Of a stretch of 64,000 nucleotides of DNA, positions 7,577 to 15,727 are shown one piece after another. Numbering within the stretch: position 1 is the stretch's first letter; every line of letters starts with the position of its first letter. The notes beneath the pieces are model-generated. The model did no database searches. It had not been told where the DNA came from and saw only the letters and a list, made by a program, of their open reading frames with translations. The DNA comes from Puniceicoccaceae bacterium (GTDB lineage: Bacteria > Verrucomicrobiota > Verrucomicrobiia > Opitutales > JAFGAQ01): positions 248,001 to 312,000 of the forward strand of contig JANQOQ010000014.1 in assembly GCA_028285755.1 (NCBI GenBank), given 5' to 3'. The translations under genes and the position numbers were made by a program.

Positions 7577-7994
7577 CAAAAATAATATCCGAAGCATGCT
7601 AAAGACTTCAGTAATTGCTCAACTTCGTAAGTCTGGATTTAAAGGTTCATTTCCACACTTTCGCAGAATAACAGAAGATAGGATTGATTTATTGTCTTTC
7701 CAATTTAGCCAATGGGGTGGCCAGTTTTGCATTAATGTAGGTGTAGCACCTTTAAACAAAATTGCTTCTGATAAATTAAAGAAAGCTAAAGCAGACGATA
7801 TCTTTCAGAGGATTAGACTTGGCCCTAAAGATGAAGGAGAAAGAGACTATTGGTTTGTATTCGATGGCGATTCAGAGTTACCGCTAAAGCAAATTATTGA
7901 ACTAGTCTTGAATCATATTCGCCTGGAAGCAGAAAATTACTGGGCTAATACATCACTTGATGAAATAGTAGTAAGTGCTCTTATAGAGGAATAG
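7566..7994 (+). CDS. DUF4304-like protein
   Basis: 142 aa, soluble, no signal peptide. The pattern (hydrophobic helix, then KSGFKGSFPHFRRI, then a strand-rich FSQWGGQFCINVGVAP segment) fits the DUF4304 family, whose role is unknown though members occur in islands and near polymorphic-toxin loci. The ATG at 7566 overlaps the end of the DUF805-like gene by 11 bp, suggesting coupled translation. Confidence 0.65.
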   Translation: MKASKNNIRSMLKTSVIAQLRKSGFKGSFPHFRRITEDRIDLLSFQFSQWGGQFCINVGVAPLNKIASDKLKKAKADDIFQRIRLGPKDEGERDYWFVFDGDSELPLKQIIELVLNHIRLEAENYWANTSLDEIVVSALIEE

Positions 7995-8005
7995 GTTTCT
8001 ACTGA

Positions 8006-8530
8006 CTAATATAAAATGTAATTTTCTTTCCGAATAAAGGCTGACCAATGATGATCTTGCCATTGATACTCTATTCCAGGACGGACAGGGAGATATACCC
8101 CACGAATAGTCGGGTCAGGAGATTCAATATAGGCGAAACCATATTGGATAAAATAATCATCAAATTCCTCAGAATATAAAACAATTTCAACCACTTCTCC
8201 AATAACTGAACTTTGAGTATATCCCCTCCCAATATGCTGAATCTCTAGCGAGTTTAGCTTATCAGCATAACGGTAAATTAAGGATTCTGGCAGTGTTATG
8301 TTCTTGGGTGAATAGCCCGCATCAGAATCAATATGGTTTAATTCAGGTATTTCAGATAGATCAGTGATGAACTGCTCAGCAAGTTCGTATAAAGCTAATT
8401 TGTTTTTGGAGAAATACTCGGTTAGTTCTGTTTTATACCCATTCGTTTCATGTCCAATAGAGATTAAAGAACTGCCCAATAATGAGATAGTTTTGCTCAA
8501 TAGCAGCACGAAAATTTTTAAATTACTCAT
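8006..8530 (-). CDS. Hypothetical protein with N-terminal hydrophobic segment
   Basis: 174 aa. The first 25 residues (KIFVLLLSKTISLLGSSLI) are a signal-anchor or signal peptide. The rest is soluble, with several aromatic residues at the C-terminus (QWQDHHWSAF). No family recognised. Its start overlaps the stop of the 97-aa membrane-protein gene by four bases (ATGA type), so the two form an operon downstream of the integrase gene. It is convergent with the DUF4304-like gene. Confidence 0.6.
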   Translation of the reverse strand: MSNLKIFVLLLSKTISLLGSSLISIGHETNGYKTELTEYFSKNKLALYELAEQFITDLSEIPELNHIDSDAGYSPKNITLPESLIYRYADKLNSLEIQHIGRGYTQSSVIGEVVEIVLYSEEFDDYFIQYGFAYIESPDPTIRGVYLPVRPGIEYQWQDHHWSAFIRKENYILY

Positions 8531-8817
8531 ATCGATTGATGAATTTCAAACAGTGCTTTGCCCGCTCCAAAGATTAGGAACAAATGTGTGAATAGAGTGA
8601 GAGCTATTCCAAATACTGAAGCAAGCCAGCGTTTCTCCTTAGCTAGGATTGAAAGCAGACCAAAGAATAAACACAATAAACCAGATACTATTGAAAAAGC
8701 GTAAGTCATAAAGCCAATCAAAATGAATAGAGGAAACACCCAGAGACACATTTGAGATAAGGCTGCAAAACCAACACAGTAAATCCACCGATTATTAACT
8801 CCTTCATGAAAATCCAT
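8527..8817 (-). CDS. Small three-helix membrane protein
   Basis: 97 aa from the ATG at 8817; an in-frame TTG at 8838 would add seven residues and overlap the integrase stop. Three hydrophobic segments (FAALSQMCLWVFPLFILIGF, FSIVSGLLCLFFGLLSIL, VFGIALTLFTHLFLIFG) make it an integral membrane protein. Not assigned to a family. It sits between the integrase and the 174-aa gene on the same strand with little or no spacing. Confidence 0.6.
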   Translation of the reverse strand: MDFHEGVNNRWIYCVGFAALSQMCLWVFPLFILIGFMTYAFSIVSGLLCLFFGLLSILAKEKRWLASVFGIALTLFTHLFLIFGAGKALFEIHQSI

Positions 8818-8827
8818 AATTACTTGG

Positions 8828-10882
8828 TTAGGTCTCAAACTTGAACCAACCGACAGGCTTCAGGTTCTTGTAGAGCATAGGTTCGAAGTTTATGGAAGGA
8901 TAATTGATTTGATCGATGGAGGCCTTATTTCTTTTCAAGTCATAGGCAGATTGTGTATATCGCTTAATCATTGATTGGCTGAGATTTGCTTTTTCGTCAA
9001 ATACCCAGCCACATAAAGCGTAAATTTCGCGATCACTTAAACCCACCTCATCTGCTCTTGAAGCGAAATTATGCCTCAGGCTATAAAAGTCTTTGAGGTA
9101 TTCGCTGCTTTTTAGGTCAAGCTCCTTCAATACAACCTCTAAGAAATACCGAGTGAAAAATCTGGTTTTATTCTGCGCTTTAGATCGCTTCATGTCATGA
9201 ATGACATAATCGTCTTCTTTACGGTCCTTTATATATTCCTCGAAACCTAGTTCCTTTAGCATTGGATGGATAGGCACTTTCCTAAAGCCCAGTCTTCCTG
9301 TCTTAATTTTTTGCTCATCATATTCTGATACAACGTGGAAATATTTAATTGTCTCTTCTGTGCTGTTATCTACACCGACATTATTATCGATGATTTCATC
9401 TTTGATTTGGCTAATTCTCATCTGCCAAATCTCTTTCGGGCGCATACCAGTAAACAATGTAATTAGAGGTCCCCAGTAGTCTTTATTCCAACTAATGACT
9501 TTGCCTTCCTCATTTAGGTTTCCTCTCTTGCCGCTAGAACCAACGAATAGGGGAAAACTGAATATCTTTTTAAGCTCCAGATCAGTATATGCGTGGCGTT
9601 CTTTTTCTTGGCTTATGTTACCCTTACGATTTCGGTCATTAAATTTTACTGCTAAAACTGATGAAATGCCATGCCTGATATAACCCTCATCCTCAGCATA
9701 CTGAAAAACCTCGCGAGTGTTTCTCAGTAATTTATTGGCTGAATCATTATTTGGCCTTTCTAGGTTGTTCCTTTTGCTCAGCTTAATTCGTCTTAAATAG
9801 CTTAAATCGCCTAAATCATCGTTTGGTTTTCTCTTGGGCAAACTACTAATATTGTCTCTTAGGTCATCAAAATCTTCCTTGGAGAGTATTGATAACGCTT
9901 TGGATTTGAACTGTTCTTTAGCCAAGTCCCTCATGTAAACCCATCTGTCCCAATAGGACTGACCAGGATTATCTCTTTTAGTCTTATGCTCTTTAAACTT
10001 ATCAAATAACTGAGTAACCGTTAGATTAGACTCAGCGAGTGGAAATTGATTTGTTGAATAGGGTGCAATTTGAGGGACACCATCTTTTAAGTCTTTCACC
10101 TCATCTAGTGAGTGGCTTAAGAATTTTGATTTGTCCTCTTTATACAAACAGTCCAACTGCCAAGTTAGCACATCAATCATAATACCTTTGATGAGACGTG
10201 TCGCCTTTAAATAAGGTATGCTATCTGACTCTAAGTTGATTTTGTGTTTTAGAAGAATCTCGTTGAATGCATCTTGATCCAATTTTTTGACGGCTAATTC
10301 GTTGTGTGGCTGGAATACATCAACTCTATAATTCAACATGTGCAGTTCTTGCCTTAGATCACAGAGCTGATTCCAATAAATGTCTTCGTAGCCTTCTTCT
10401 TCCTCGTCTACTCGCTGCTTGTAGTGGAAGATTTCTTCCAGACGAATTTCTGCTTGTTTGAAGTATGTTTCATACCAGTCGAGTATCCATTGCTTCAAAT
10501 CATGGTCTGGAATTGTGCAACTGGTTGCACACTTTTTGATTTCTTCCTTAACGATATCAGCACGGTTCTTAGTAATCACATGGCCCATGCGACGTCTTCT
10601 TTTAGATAAACGCTCTGTATCTGCTGAGTTTATAGTATGTTCGACATCAGCCTGAATTTGAACGCTCTTCTTTTTGTAGTGCTCCATCTCTGCTCTAAAA
10701 GCAGCTAAATTCTTTTCGTGCTGTTCTTCAATTGCAATAGCAGAGCTAGCGTTGATGAATTTGGTCCTTTGCTTCGCATACATCCATAACTCCTCAGGAA
10801 AAGGAAATCTAGTATACCACTGTTTCTTTTTAGGATGATAGTTGAGATACTTGATTTTTCTCACTTTATCCTCTTTTGGCAT
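8828..10882 (-). CDS. Large tyrosine-type integrase of the island
   Basis: A 684-aa site-specific recombinase that joins the element to the chromosome. The C-terminal catalytic domain shows R481 in TGMRPKEI, a likely Lys527, R603 in YSLRHNFASR, W626 in LCGW at the usual His/Trp site and the nucleophile Y642 in MIKRYTQ. The first 80 residues look like the SAM-like arm-binding part of phage integrases (YHPKKKQWYTRFPFP), and an unusually long helical region separates it from the catalytic part. This makes it much longer than the usual 300-400 aa. It points away from tRNA-Arg, with its start codon 114 bp from the tRNA 3' end, the normal position for an integrase at its attachment site. Codons near residue 120 embed a third copy of the 18-bp palindrome. 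Confidence 0.92.
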   Translation of the reverse strand: MPKEDKVRKIKYLNYHPKKKQWYTRFPFPEELWMYAKQRTKFINASSAIAIEEQHEKNLAAFRAEMEHYKKKSVQIQADVEHTINSADTERLSKRRRRMGHVITKNRADIVKEEIKKCATSCTIPDHDLKQWILDWYETYFKQAEIRLEEIFHYKQRVDEEEEGYEDIYWNQLCDLRQELHMLNYRVDVFQPHNELAVKKLDQDAFNEILLKHKINLESDSIPYLKATRLIKGIMIDVLTWQLDCLYKEDKSKFLSHSLDEVKDLKDGVPQIAPYSTNQFPLAESNLTVTQLFDKFKEHKTKRDNPGQSYWDRWVYMRDLAKEQFKSKALSILSKEDFDDLRDNISSLPKRKPNDDLGDLSYLRRIKLSKRNNLERPNNDSANKLLRNTREVFQYAEDEGYIRHGISSVLAVKFNDRNRKGNISQEKERHAYTDLELKKIFSFPLFVGSSGKRGNLNEEGKVISWNKDYWGPLITLFTGMRPKEIWQMRISQIKDEIIDNNVGVDNSTEETIKYFHVVSEYDEQKIKTGRLGFRKVPIHPMLKELGFEEYIKDRKEDDYVIHDMKRSKAQNKTRFFTRYFLEVVLKELDLKSSEYLKDFYSLRHNFASRADEVGLSDREIYALCGWVFDEKANLSQSMIKRYTQSAYDLKRNKASIDQINYPSINFEPMLYKNLKPVGWFKFET
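10514..10531. repeat. Inverted-repeat motif, copy 3 (inside integrase gene)
   Basis: TGTGCAAC-TG-GTTGCACA, identical to 1523-1540 and in the same orientation. On the coding strand it encodes part of KKCATSCTIP of the integrase. That one 18-mer occurs at both ends of the island argues against coincidence. Confidence 0.8.
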
Positions 10883-10960
10883 AGGTTAAAGAATGTAACC
10901 AAATTTGTAACCAACACCAAGTTGATATTTTCAGAAAGTGCTGCATAACAGCAACTTACT

Positions 10961-10990
10961 GAATCGCAAAAACTTATAAAATTGCGATTC
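10961..10990. repeat. Inverted repeat between tRNA-Arg and integrase
   Basis: Perfect 9-bp arms (GAATCGCAA and TTGCGATTC) around a 12-bp A+T-rich spacer, six bases downstream of the tRNA 3' end. It could be a stem in the tRNA transcript, or core-type integrase-binding arms at the attachment site. No T-run follows on the minus strand, so I do not call it a terminator. Confidence 0.5.
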
Positions 10991-10996
10991 AAAAAA

Positions 10997-11073
10997 TGGC
11001 ACACCCTATAGGAGTCGAACCTATAACCTCCTGATCCGTAGTCAGGTGCTCTATCCAATTGAGCTAAGGGTGC
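10997..11073 (-). tRNA. tRNA-Arg(ACG)
   Basis: Folds as a cloverleaf with an encoded CCA end (10999-10997). The acceptor arms are GCACCCT and AGGGTGT, closed by a G-T pair at 1:72. The D arm contains AGCTC, the anticodon stem-loop is CTGACTACGGATCAG with anticodon ACG, and the T arm contains GGTTCGACTCC. The 3' half faces the integrase and is the expected attachment site of the island. I found no second copy of the 3' end in positions 1-10,900, so the other element end is probably left of the window. Confidence 0.95.
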
Positions 11074-11232
11074 GCAATAAGGAAACTCTGGAATATGGAG
11101 AGTCAGCCATGGGATTGCAAGTGTGAATTTAGCTTTCAGTGGGACAAATCGATCGCCTGATTCTCTTTGGGTGCTTGCTTAGGGGTTGCTCCGCTTCGTT
11201 GCGTCTACAATAACTCAAAGAGCGTATTTTTT

Positions 11233-12669
11233 ATGAAGTTCAAGTACCCCCAAATAAACCGTTTCTTAACTCAGTGCAGTTCATACCTATTCGTGGTCAT
11301 TTGCCTTTCCGCATTTGCGATCGCAGATAACCAACGCCCCAATATTATCTTCCTGCTTACCGATGATCAGCGTGCAGACACGATCGGAGCCATGGGGAAC
11401 TCCATCATCCACACCCCAGAGATTGATACGCTGGCAGAGCAGGGGGTGATGTTTAAAAATACGTTTGTGACCACTTCCATTTGCATGACCAACCGGGCAT
11501 GTATCTTCACGGGACAATACGCCGCCCGGCACCGCATCTGGGATTTTAATACCCCATTTACAGAAGAACAGTTGGCGGATACCTACCTGGGGCAACTGAA
11601 GGCTGCGGGCTATCGCACCGGATTTATCGGCAAGTGGGGCGTCGAGCATCCGAAACAGGCGGATGGTATTCTGGATTTCAATAAGGGTTTCCCGGGGCAA
11701 AGCCGGTTTTTCGAGGGGGATGTAGCCCTCAAGCAGGGCCAGCACCTCACGGCGAAGATGGGCGATCAGGCCATCGAGTTCCTTGAGGGTAGCGATGCGG
11801 ATACCCCGTTTCACCTTTCCATCAGTTTTAAGGCAGCCCATGTGCAGGACTCCCGGGATATTCTGTCCGATCAGTTCCCTTACGATCCGGTATTCGGGCA
11901 TCTCTATGAGGATATTACCATACCGGTTCCTCATACCGCGGCCTTTGAATACTACGAACGCCAGCCCGACTTTATTAAGGAAAGCATGAGCCGCGACCGC
12001 TGGGCGATCCGCTTTCGATCACCTGGAAATTTCCAAAAGTCCGTAAAGGGCTATTACCGCCTCATCAGTGGGGTGGATCATGTGGTCGGGCGTATCCGTG
12101 AGCAGCTGGAGAAGGAGGGTTTGGCTGAGAATACGATCATCATCTTTTCATCCGACAATGGGTTTTTCCTCGGCGAGTATGGCTTTGCTGGAAAATGGAC
12201 GCCCCATGAGGCATCTATCCGGGTGCCTCTGGTGGTCTACGATCCAAGATTGAACAGCAGCGAAAAGGGCAAAGTGCGGAATGAGATGACACTCTCTATC
12301 GATATAGCACCAACGATTCTGAGTCTGGCAGGCATTACCCCACCTTCGGGTATGCAAGGTGTCGATCTAAAACCACTTCTTAACTCGAGTGATGAGCCTG
12401 AAAGCTGGCGCAATGATTTCTTCTACGAGCACTGGTTTGCTGCCGGTGGGCGTATCGTGCCCAGTGAAGGTTACCGGGACCAACGCTGGAAGTATATGCG
12501 CTACCTGGAGCCGGAAGCTGTAGAAGCGGGTGTCGCACGACATGAGGAGCTTTACGACCTGGCTACCGACCCTCATGAGACGGTCAATCTTGCTGCCAAG
12601 CCAGCCTATGCGGCGCAGCTCGCCTATGTCCGTGAGCAATGGGCGATGTGGCGCAAGAAAGCGCAGTGA
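11233..12669 (+). CDS. Secreted sulfatase (formylglycine type) with variant signature
   Basis: A 478-aa sulfatase that would hydrolyse sulfate esters, probably on algal polysaccharides. The ATG at 11233 starts a signal peptide (about residues 1-31, ending FAIA); an in-frame upstream start at 11167 has no such character. The metal-binding pair D44-D45 is in LLTDDQRADT. The active-site signature is C84-M-T-N-R88 in TTSICMTNRAC. The Cys to become formylglycine and the Arg are present, but the usual Pro or Ala at the third place is Thr. Asp-Asn of the metal site is in FSSDNGFFLGEYGFAGK. The rest follows sulfatase order and ends with the domain that normally closes the active site. No modifying enzyme or partner is in the window. 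Confidence 0.92.
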   Translation: MKFKYPQINRFLTQCSSYLFVVICLSAFAIADNQRPNIIFLLTDDQRADTIGAMGNSIIHTPEIDTLAEQGVMFKNTFVTTSICMTNRACIFTGQYAARHRIWDFNTPFTEEQLADTYLGQLKAAGYRTGFIGKWGVEHPKQADGILDFNKGFPGQSRFFEGDVALKQGQHLTAKMGDQAIEFLEGSDADTPFHLSISFKAAHVQDSRDILSDQFPYDPVFGHLYEDITIPVPHTAAFEYYERQPDFIKESMSRDRWAIRFRSPGNFQKSVKGYYRLISGVDHVVGRIREQLEKEGLAENTIIIFSSDNGFFLGEYGFAGKWTPHEASIRVPLVVYDPRLNSSEKGKVRNEMTLSIDIAPTILSLAGITPPSGMQGVDLKPLLNSSDEPESWRNDFFYEHWFAAGGRIVPSEGYRDQRWKYMRYLEPEAVEAGVARHEELYDLATDPHETVNLAAKPAYAAQLAYVREQWAMWRKKAQ

Positions 12670-12995
12670 CCATCATACCTATTTTAACGGTCACCCTGAG
12701 TCTACTGGCATAATCCAAGATGATTCTGCCTCGGGTTTTGTAGCTGCATCTCTCAAAAAATGCGCTTCCAGCTTCTGGTTCGCAGATCCTGAATCGAATG
12801 GCGATGCGCATGCGTTGATCACTCTATTAATCGATTTTCGCCGAAAATCGTATCGCAGATTACTTTAAACAAGCGCGTTAAGGGATGGTCTGAGCCAATG
12901 CCGGATTTATTATTAAGTTATAAGGGCCTTTATCCGTATTGTATGCCTTAGCTACGTTTTAAGACCTCCATTAAAGCGTGTTTTGACAGAACTGA
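12670..12995. other. 326-bp intergenic region
   Basis: No gene that I can support. It holds a perfect 9-1-9 palindrome at 12832-12850 and otherwise ordinary sequence, and presumably contains the promoter of the histidine kinase gene. Confidence 0.5.
12832..12850. promoter_or_regulatory. Perfect palindrome upstream of histidine kinase gene
   Basis: CGATTTTCG-C-CGAAAATCG, 9-bp arms around a single base, 145 bp before the kinase start codon. It resembles a dimer-binding operator. Neither flank has a T-run, so a terminator for the sulfatase is less likely. Confidence 0.45.
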
Positions 12996-15704
12996 ATGCA
13001 ACTAAAGAAGCAAATCTATTTAGTGTTTGGAGGCACAGCGATCATGATCGTGGGGATCATGTTGATCCTGCAAATGATCAATCAAAGGGTGTATTATGCT
13101 TATGGCAAGTTGGCGCTGAGCAACCACGCCGAACAAAGAGTAACTGATGCCATGGTGGATCAACTCGAGGATCTTATATTCATCCTGGAAAAAAAGACTG
13201 AGTCGGATGATATACAGGTAGATGAGTACATAGACAATTTTATCATTAATTTCAGGGCAGAGATTGAGTCCCTTAAAGAAGCGACTGAAGCCGGTAAAGA
13301 ACTGGCAGTTGACAAGGGTGATGATGAAGGTGAAGAAGGTGAAGAGAGCGAACTCCAGACGCTCTTATTTATTGAGGATACCCTGGCTCAGATGGATGCT
13401 TACTGGAGTTCTAAGCCTGAGTCGGAAAGAAATCCCTCAAAGCGGCTGCTGGACTATACTGTGGCTTTGTATGACCCGGTTGTAGAGCTGAATGAAGACG
13501 CCCTCAATGAATATCTGGAAGAGTATGAGGAAGTCGAAAAACTACGATCCATTGCTTCAGTGGCTGTTTGGTGGATCACAATCCTATCAGGCATTTATCT
13601 TGTCGGTATGTCCATTAATATGACCATTGGGTTAAGTCGTCCGATTGCTAAGTTACATGAGGCGACTAAGCACATTTCGGAAGGTAAATGGGATTTTCGC
13701 ATTCAACTGAATACCCGAAATGAGCTGGGTGATCTTGCGGCTTCGTTTAATGATATGAGCGAGCGATTATCCGAAACGACGGTATCGCTTGAATCTGTTG
13801 AGGCGATTATCGAATCCATGGGATGTGGGATTGTCGTTCTCGATCACAACAACCGTATCAGGCAACTGAATGCCAAAACGAAGGAATTGCTGAATGTAAG
13901 CAGACCGAAGGCACTGGGTATGCACTTTCAAGACTTTGTGGTGAGTGAAGACCCCGCAAAGGTCATTCACTTCGATTACAAAGGAGCTTCGATGCAGGAG
14001 TTCAACATTATCGCGGAGGGAAATAGCTACATTCCCGTGGGGGCGATTGTCACTCGTTTTGATAAGAGTAAAGAGACCAATGGTACCGTGATCGTACTCC
14101 AGGACTTACGCGCTATCAAGGAGAGTGAAGAGGCTCTCGTGCTAGCAAAGGAGCAGGCAGAGGCCGCCAACCAGATGAAGACTGCCTTTCTGGCAAATAT
14201 GAGCCATGAAATACGCACACCCATGAACGGCGTCAATGCAGTAGCCGACCTTTTGTTGGATACGCCGCTGAACCGTGACCAGCTTTCGTTTGTTAATATC
14301 ATCAAGTCATCGTCGGAGACGTTGCTGGACATTATCAATGAGTTGCTCGACTTTTCAAAGATTGAAGCGGGTAAGATGGATCTCAATGTAGAACTAATCC
14401 CTATTTGGAAAGTCATTGAGGGGAGTGCTTCCATGTTTTCGATGCAGGCCCATAAGAACGGTCTCGAGCTGTTGATTGAAATTGATCCTGAGTTGCCTCA
14501 AAAGATATATGCAGATCCGGTGCGCCTCCGTCAGGTAATTATAAATCTGCTGGGAAATGCCTTAAAATTTACTACTGCGGGACACATTAAGCTCAAAGTC
14601 AGTTGCCTGGAAAAAGGGGATGACCAGGCACGCTTGCATTTTGAGATAATCGATACCGGAATAGGAATCGACCCGGAGGATTTGGACTCCATCTTTGAAA
14701 ATTTCAAGCAGTTGGACTCAGGACTTGCGCGCAAGTCAAAAGGCACAGGCCTTGGGTTGAGTATTTGCAATAGTTTGCTGGAGTTGATGGGCTCTCGGCT
14801 AATAGTAGAGAGTGAGCCGGATGTGGGGAGCAAATTTCACTTTGAGTTGGATGTGGATTACAAACCGTCGGCGCTCACGGGAGTTGAGATCCTTGCTATT
14901 CCTGAGTATGCCAGCGTTTATACGGTTAGCCGAAATATAACTGAAGCTGAGATTATCCAGGGACTCTTCAACCAATCCGGATACGCCAGCACTCATTTTG
15001 CTGAACTCGGCGAGTTGCTGAATGTGGTTGATAATTTGCAGAATTGCTATGTGTGGCTAGACATGGAGTCCATAACGAGCGTGGACAGTCTGCATGAACT
15101 GTTGCAGAGAATGTCCCCGGGTGTCGGAAAGATTTGGGTCGCACAAAAACCTGATCTCAATAAAGAGCCCGCAGCGAATATTCCGGACGACTCGCGCATT
15201 CAGCGCGTATACAAACCATTGTATCCTACTGAATTCGTATCAACGCTCAATGGTAGCCTGGTGGCCGGAGAATCCACACCGGTAATCAGTAGTTTTGAGC
15301 TTGAAAACTATAAAGGTAAGCATGCATTGATTGTGGATGATCATGGAACCAACCGAAAGATTGCGTCCCTTGTTCTGGAAAAAATAGGGTTGGTTGTAGA
15401 AACAGCAGCAGATGCAAAGGAAGCCTTTGAACATGTAGAGACAAAATCCTACGACTATATCTTTATGGATATTCAAATGCCTGAGATAGATGGATTTGAG
15501 GCATCTGAAAGGATTCGGGAAATTGAAAAAACGCTCGGGCGGGCAGACGAAGCGGTCATTATCGCGTGCACCGCACATGCCGTTGTGGGTTATCGTGAGC
15601 TATGCCAGGAGCATGGGATGAATGGTTACATCCCCAAGCCTATAAAGCTGGATGCATTAAAAAGTGAGCTTTTGGCAGTGTCTGTAGTGCATGCCGATTT
15701 CTGA
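12996..15704 (+). CDS. Hybrid sensor histidine kinase (HAMP-PAS-HisKA-HATPase-REC)
   Basis: 902 aa, inner membrane. There are transmembrane helices at about residues 8-28 and 187-208. Between them is a periplasmic sensor region with an unusually acidic run (DKGDDEGEEGEESE, residues 106-119). HAMP follows at about 209-262 and a PAS-like domain at 265-375. The dimerisation/phosphoacceptor helix has H404 in NMSHEIRTPMNG. The ATPase has its N-box (INLLGNALKFT) and G boxes (DTGIGI, KGTGLGLSI). A degenerate receiver-like stretch comes before the C-terminal receiver, whose phosphoacceptor is Asp825 in FMDIQMP and which has the KP pair near the end. There is no output domain, so it presumably passes phosphate to a phosphotransfer protein elsewhere. 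The beta-barrel gene follows two bases after its stop. Confidence 0.93.
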   Translation: MQLKKQIYLVFGGTAIMIVGIMLILQMINQRVYYAYGKLALSNHAEQRVTDAMVDQLEDLIFILEKKTESDDIQVDEYIDNFIINFRAEIESLKEATEAGKELAVDKGDDEGEEGEESELQTLLFIEDTLAQMDAYWSSKPESERNPSKRLLDYTVALYDPVVELNEDALNEYLEEYEEVEKLRSIASVAVWWITILSGIYLVGMSINMTIGLSRPIAKLHEATKHISEGKWDFRIQLNTRNELGDLAASFNDMSERLSETTVSLESVEAIIESMGCGIVVLDHNNRIRQLNAKTKELLNVSRPKALGMHFQDFVVSEDPAKVIHFDYKGASMQEFNIIAEGNSYIPVGAIVTRFDKSKETNGTVIVLQDLRAIKESEEALVLAKEQAEAANQMKTAFLANMSHEIRTPMNGVNAVADLLLDTPLNRDQLSFVNIIKSSSETLLDIINELLDFSKIEAGKMDLNVELIPIWKVIEGSASMFSMQAHKNGLELLIEIDPELPQKIYADPVRLRQVIINLLGNALKFTTAGHIKLKVSCLEKGDDQARLHFEIIDTGIGIDPEDLDSIFENFKQLDSGLARKSKGTGLGLSICNSLLELMGSRLIVESEPDVGSKFHFELDVDYKPSALTGVEILAIPEYASVYTVSRNITEAEIIQGLFNQSGYASTHFAELGELLNVVDNLQNCYVWLDMESITSVDSLHELLQRMSPGVGKIWVAQKPDLNKEPAANIPDDSRIQRVYKPLYPTEFVSTLNGSLVAGESTPVISSFELENYKGKHALIVDDHGTNRKIASLVLEKIGLVVETAADAKEAFEHVETKSYDYIFMDIQMPEIDGFEASERIREIEKTLGRADEAVIIACTAHAVVGYRELCQEHGMNGYIPKPIKLDALKSELLAVSVVHADF

Positions 15705-15727
15705 TCATGGTTTCATGTAATTTTGTT

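Noticed and set aside
1-10900. Second attachment site (direct repeat of the tRNA-Arg 3' end)
   Set aside because: I looked for the T-arm and acceptor sequence in this stretch and found no copy; the other end is probably outside the window.
10961-10990. Inverted repeat after tRNA-Arg as a terminator
   Set aside because: The stem is A+T-rich, the loop is 12 bases and no T-run follows on the tRNA strand.
12530-12868. Open frames in both directions over the sulfatase end and the following gap
   Set aside because: They overlap the well-supported sulfatase C-terminus in other frames and carry no recognisable motif.
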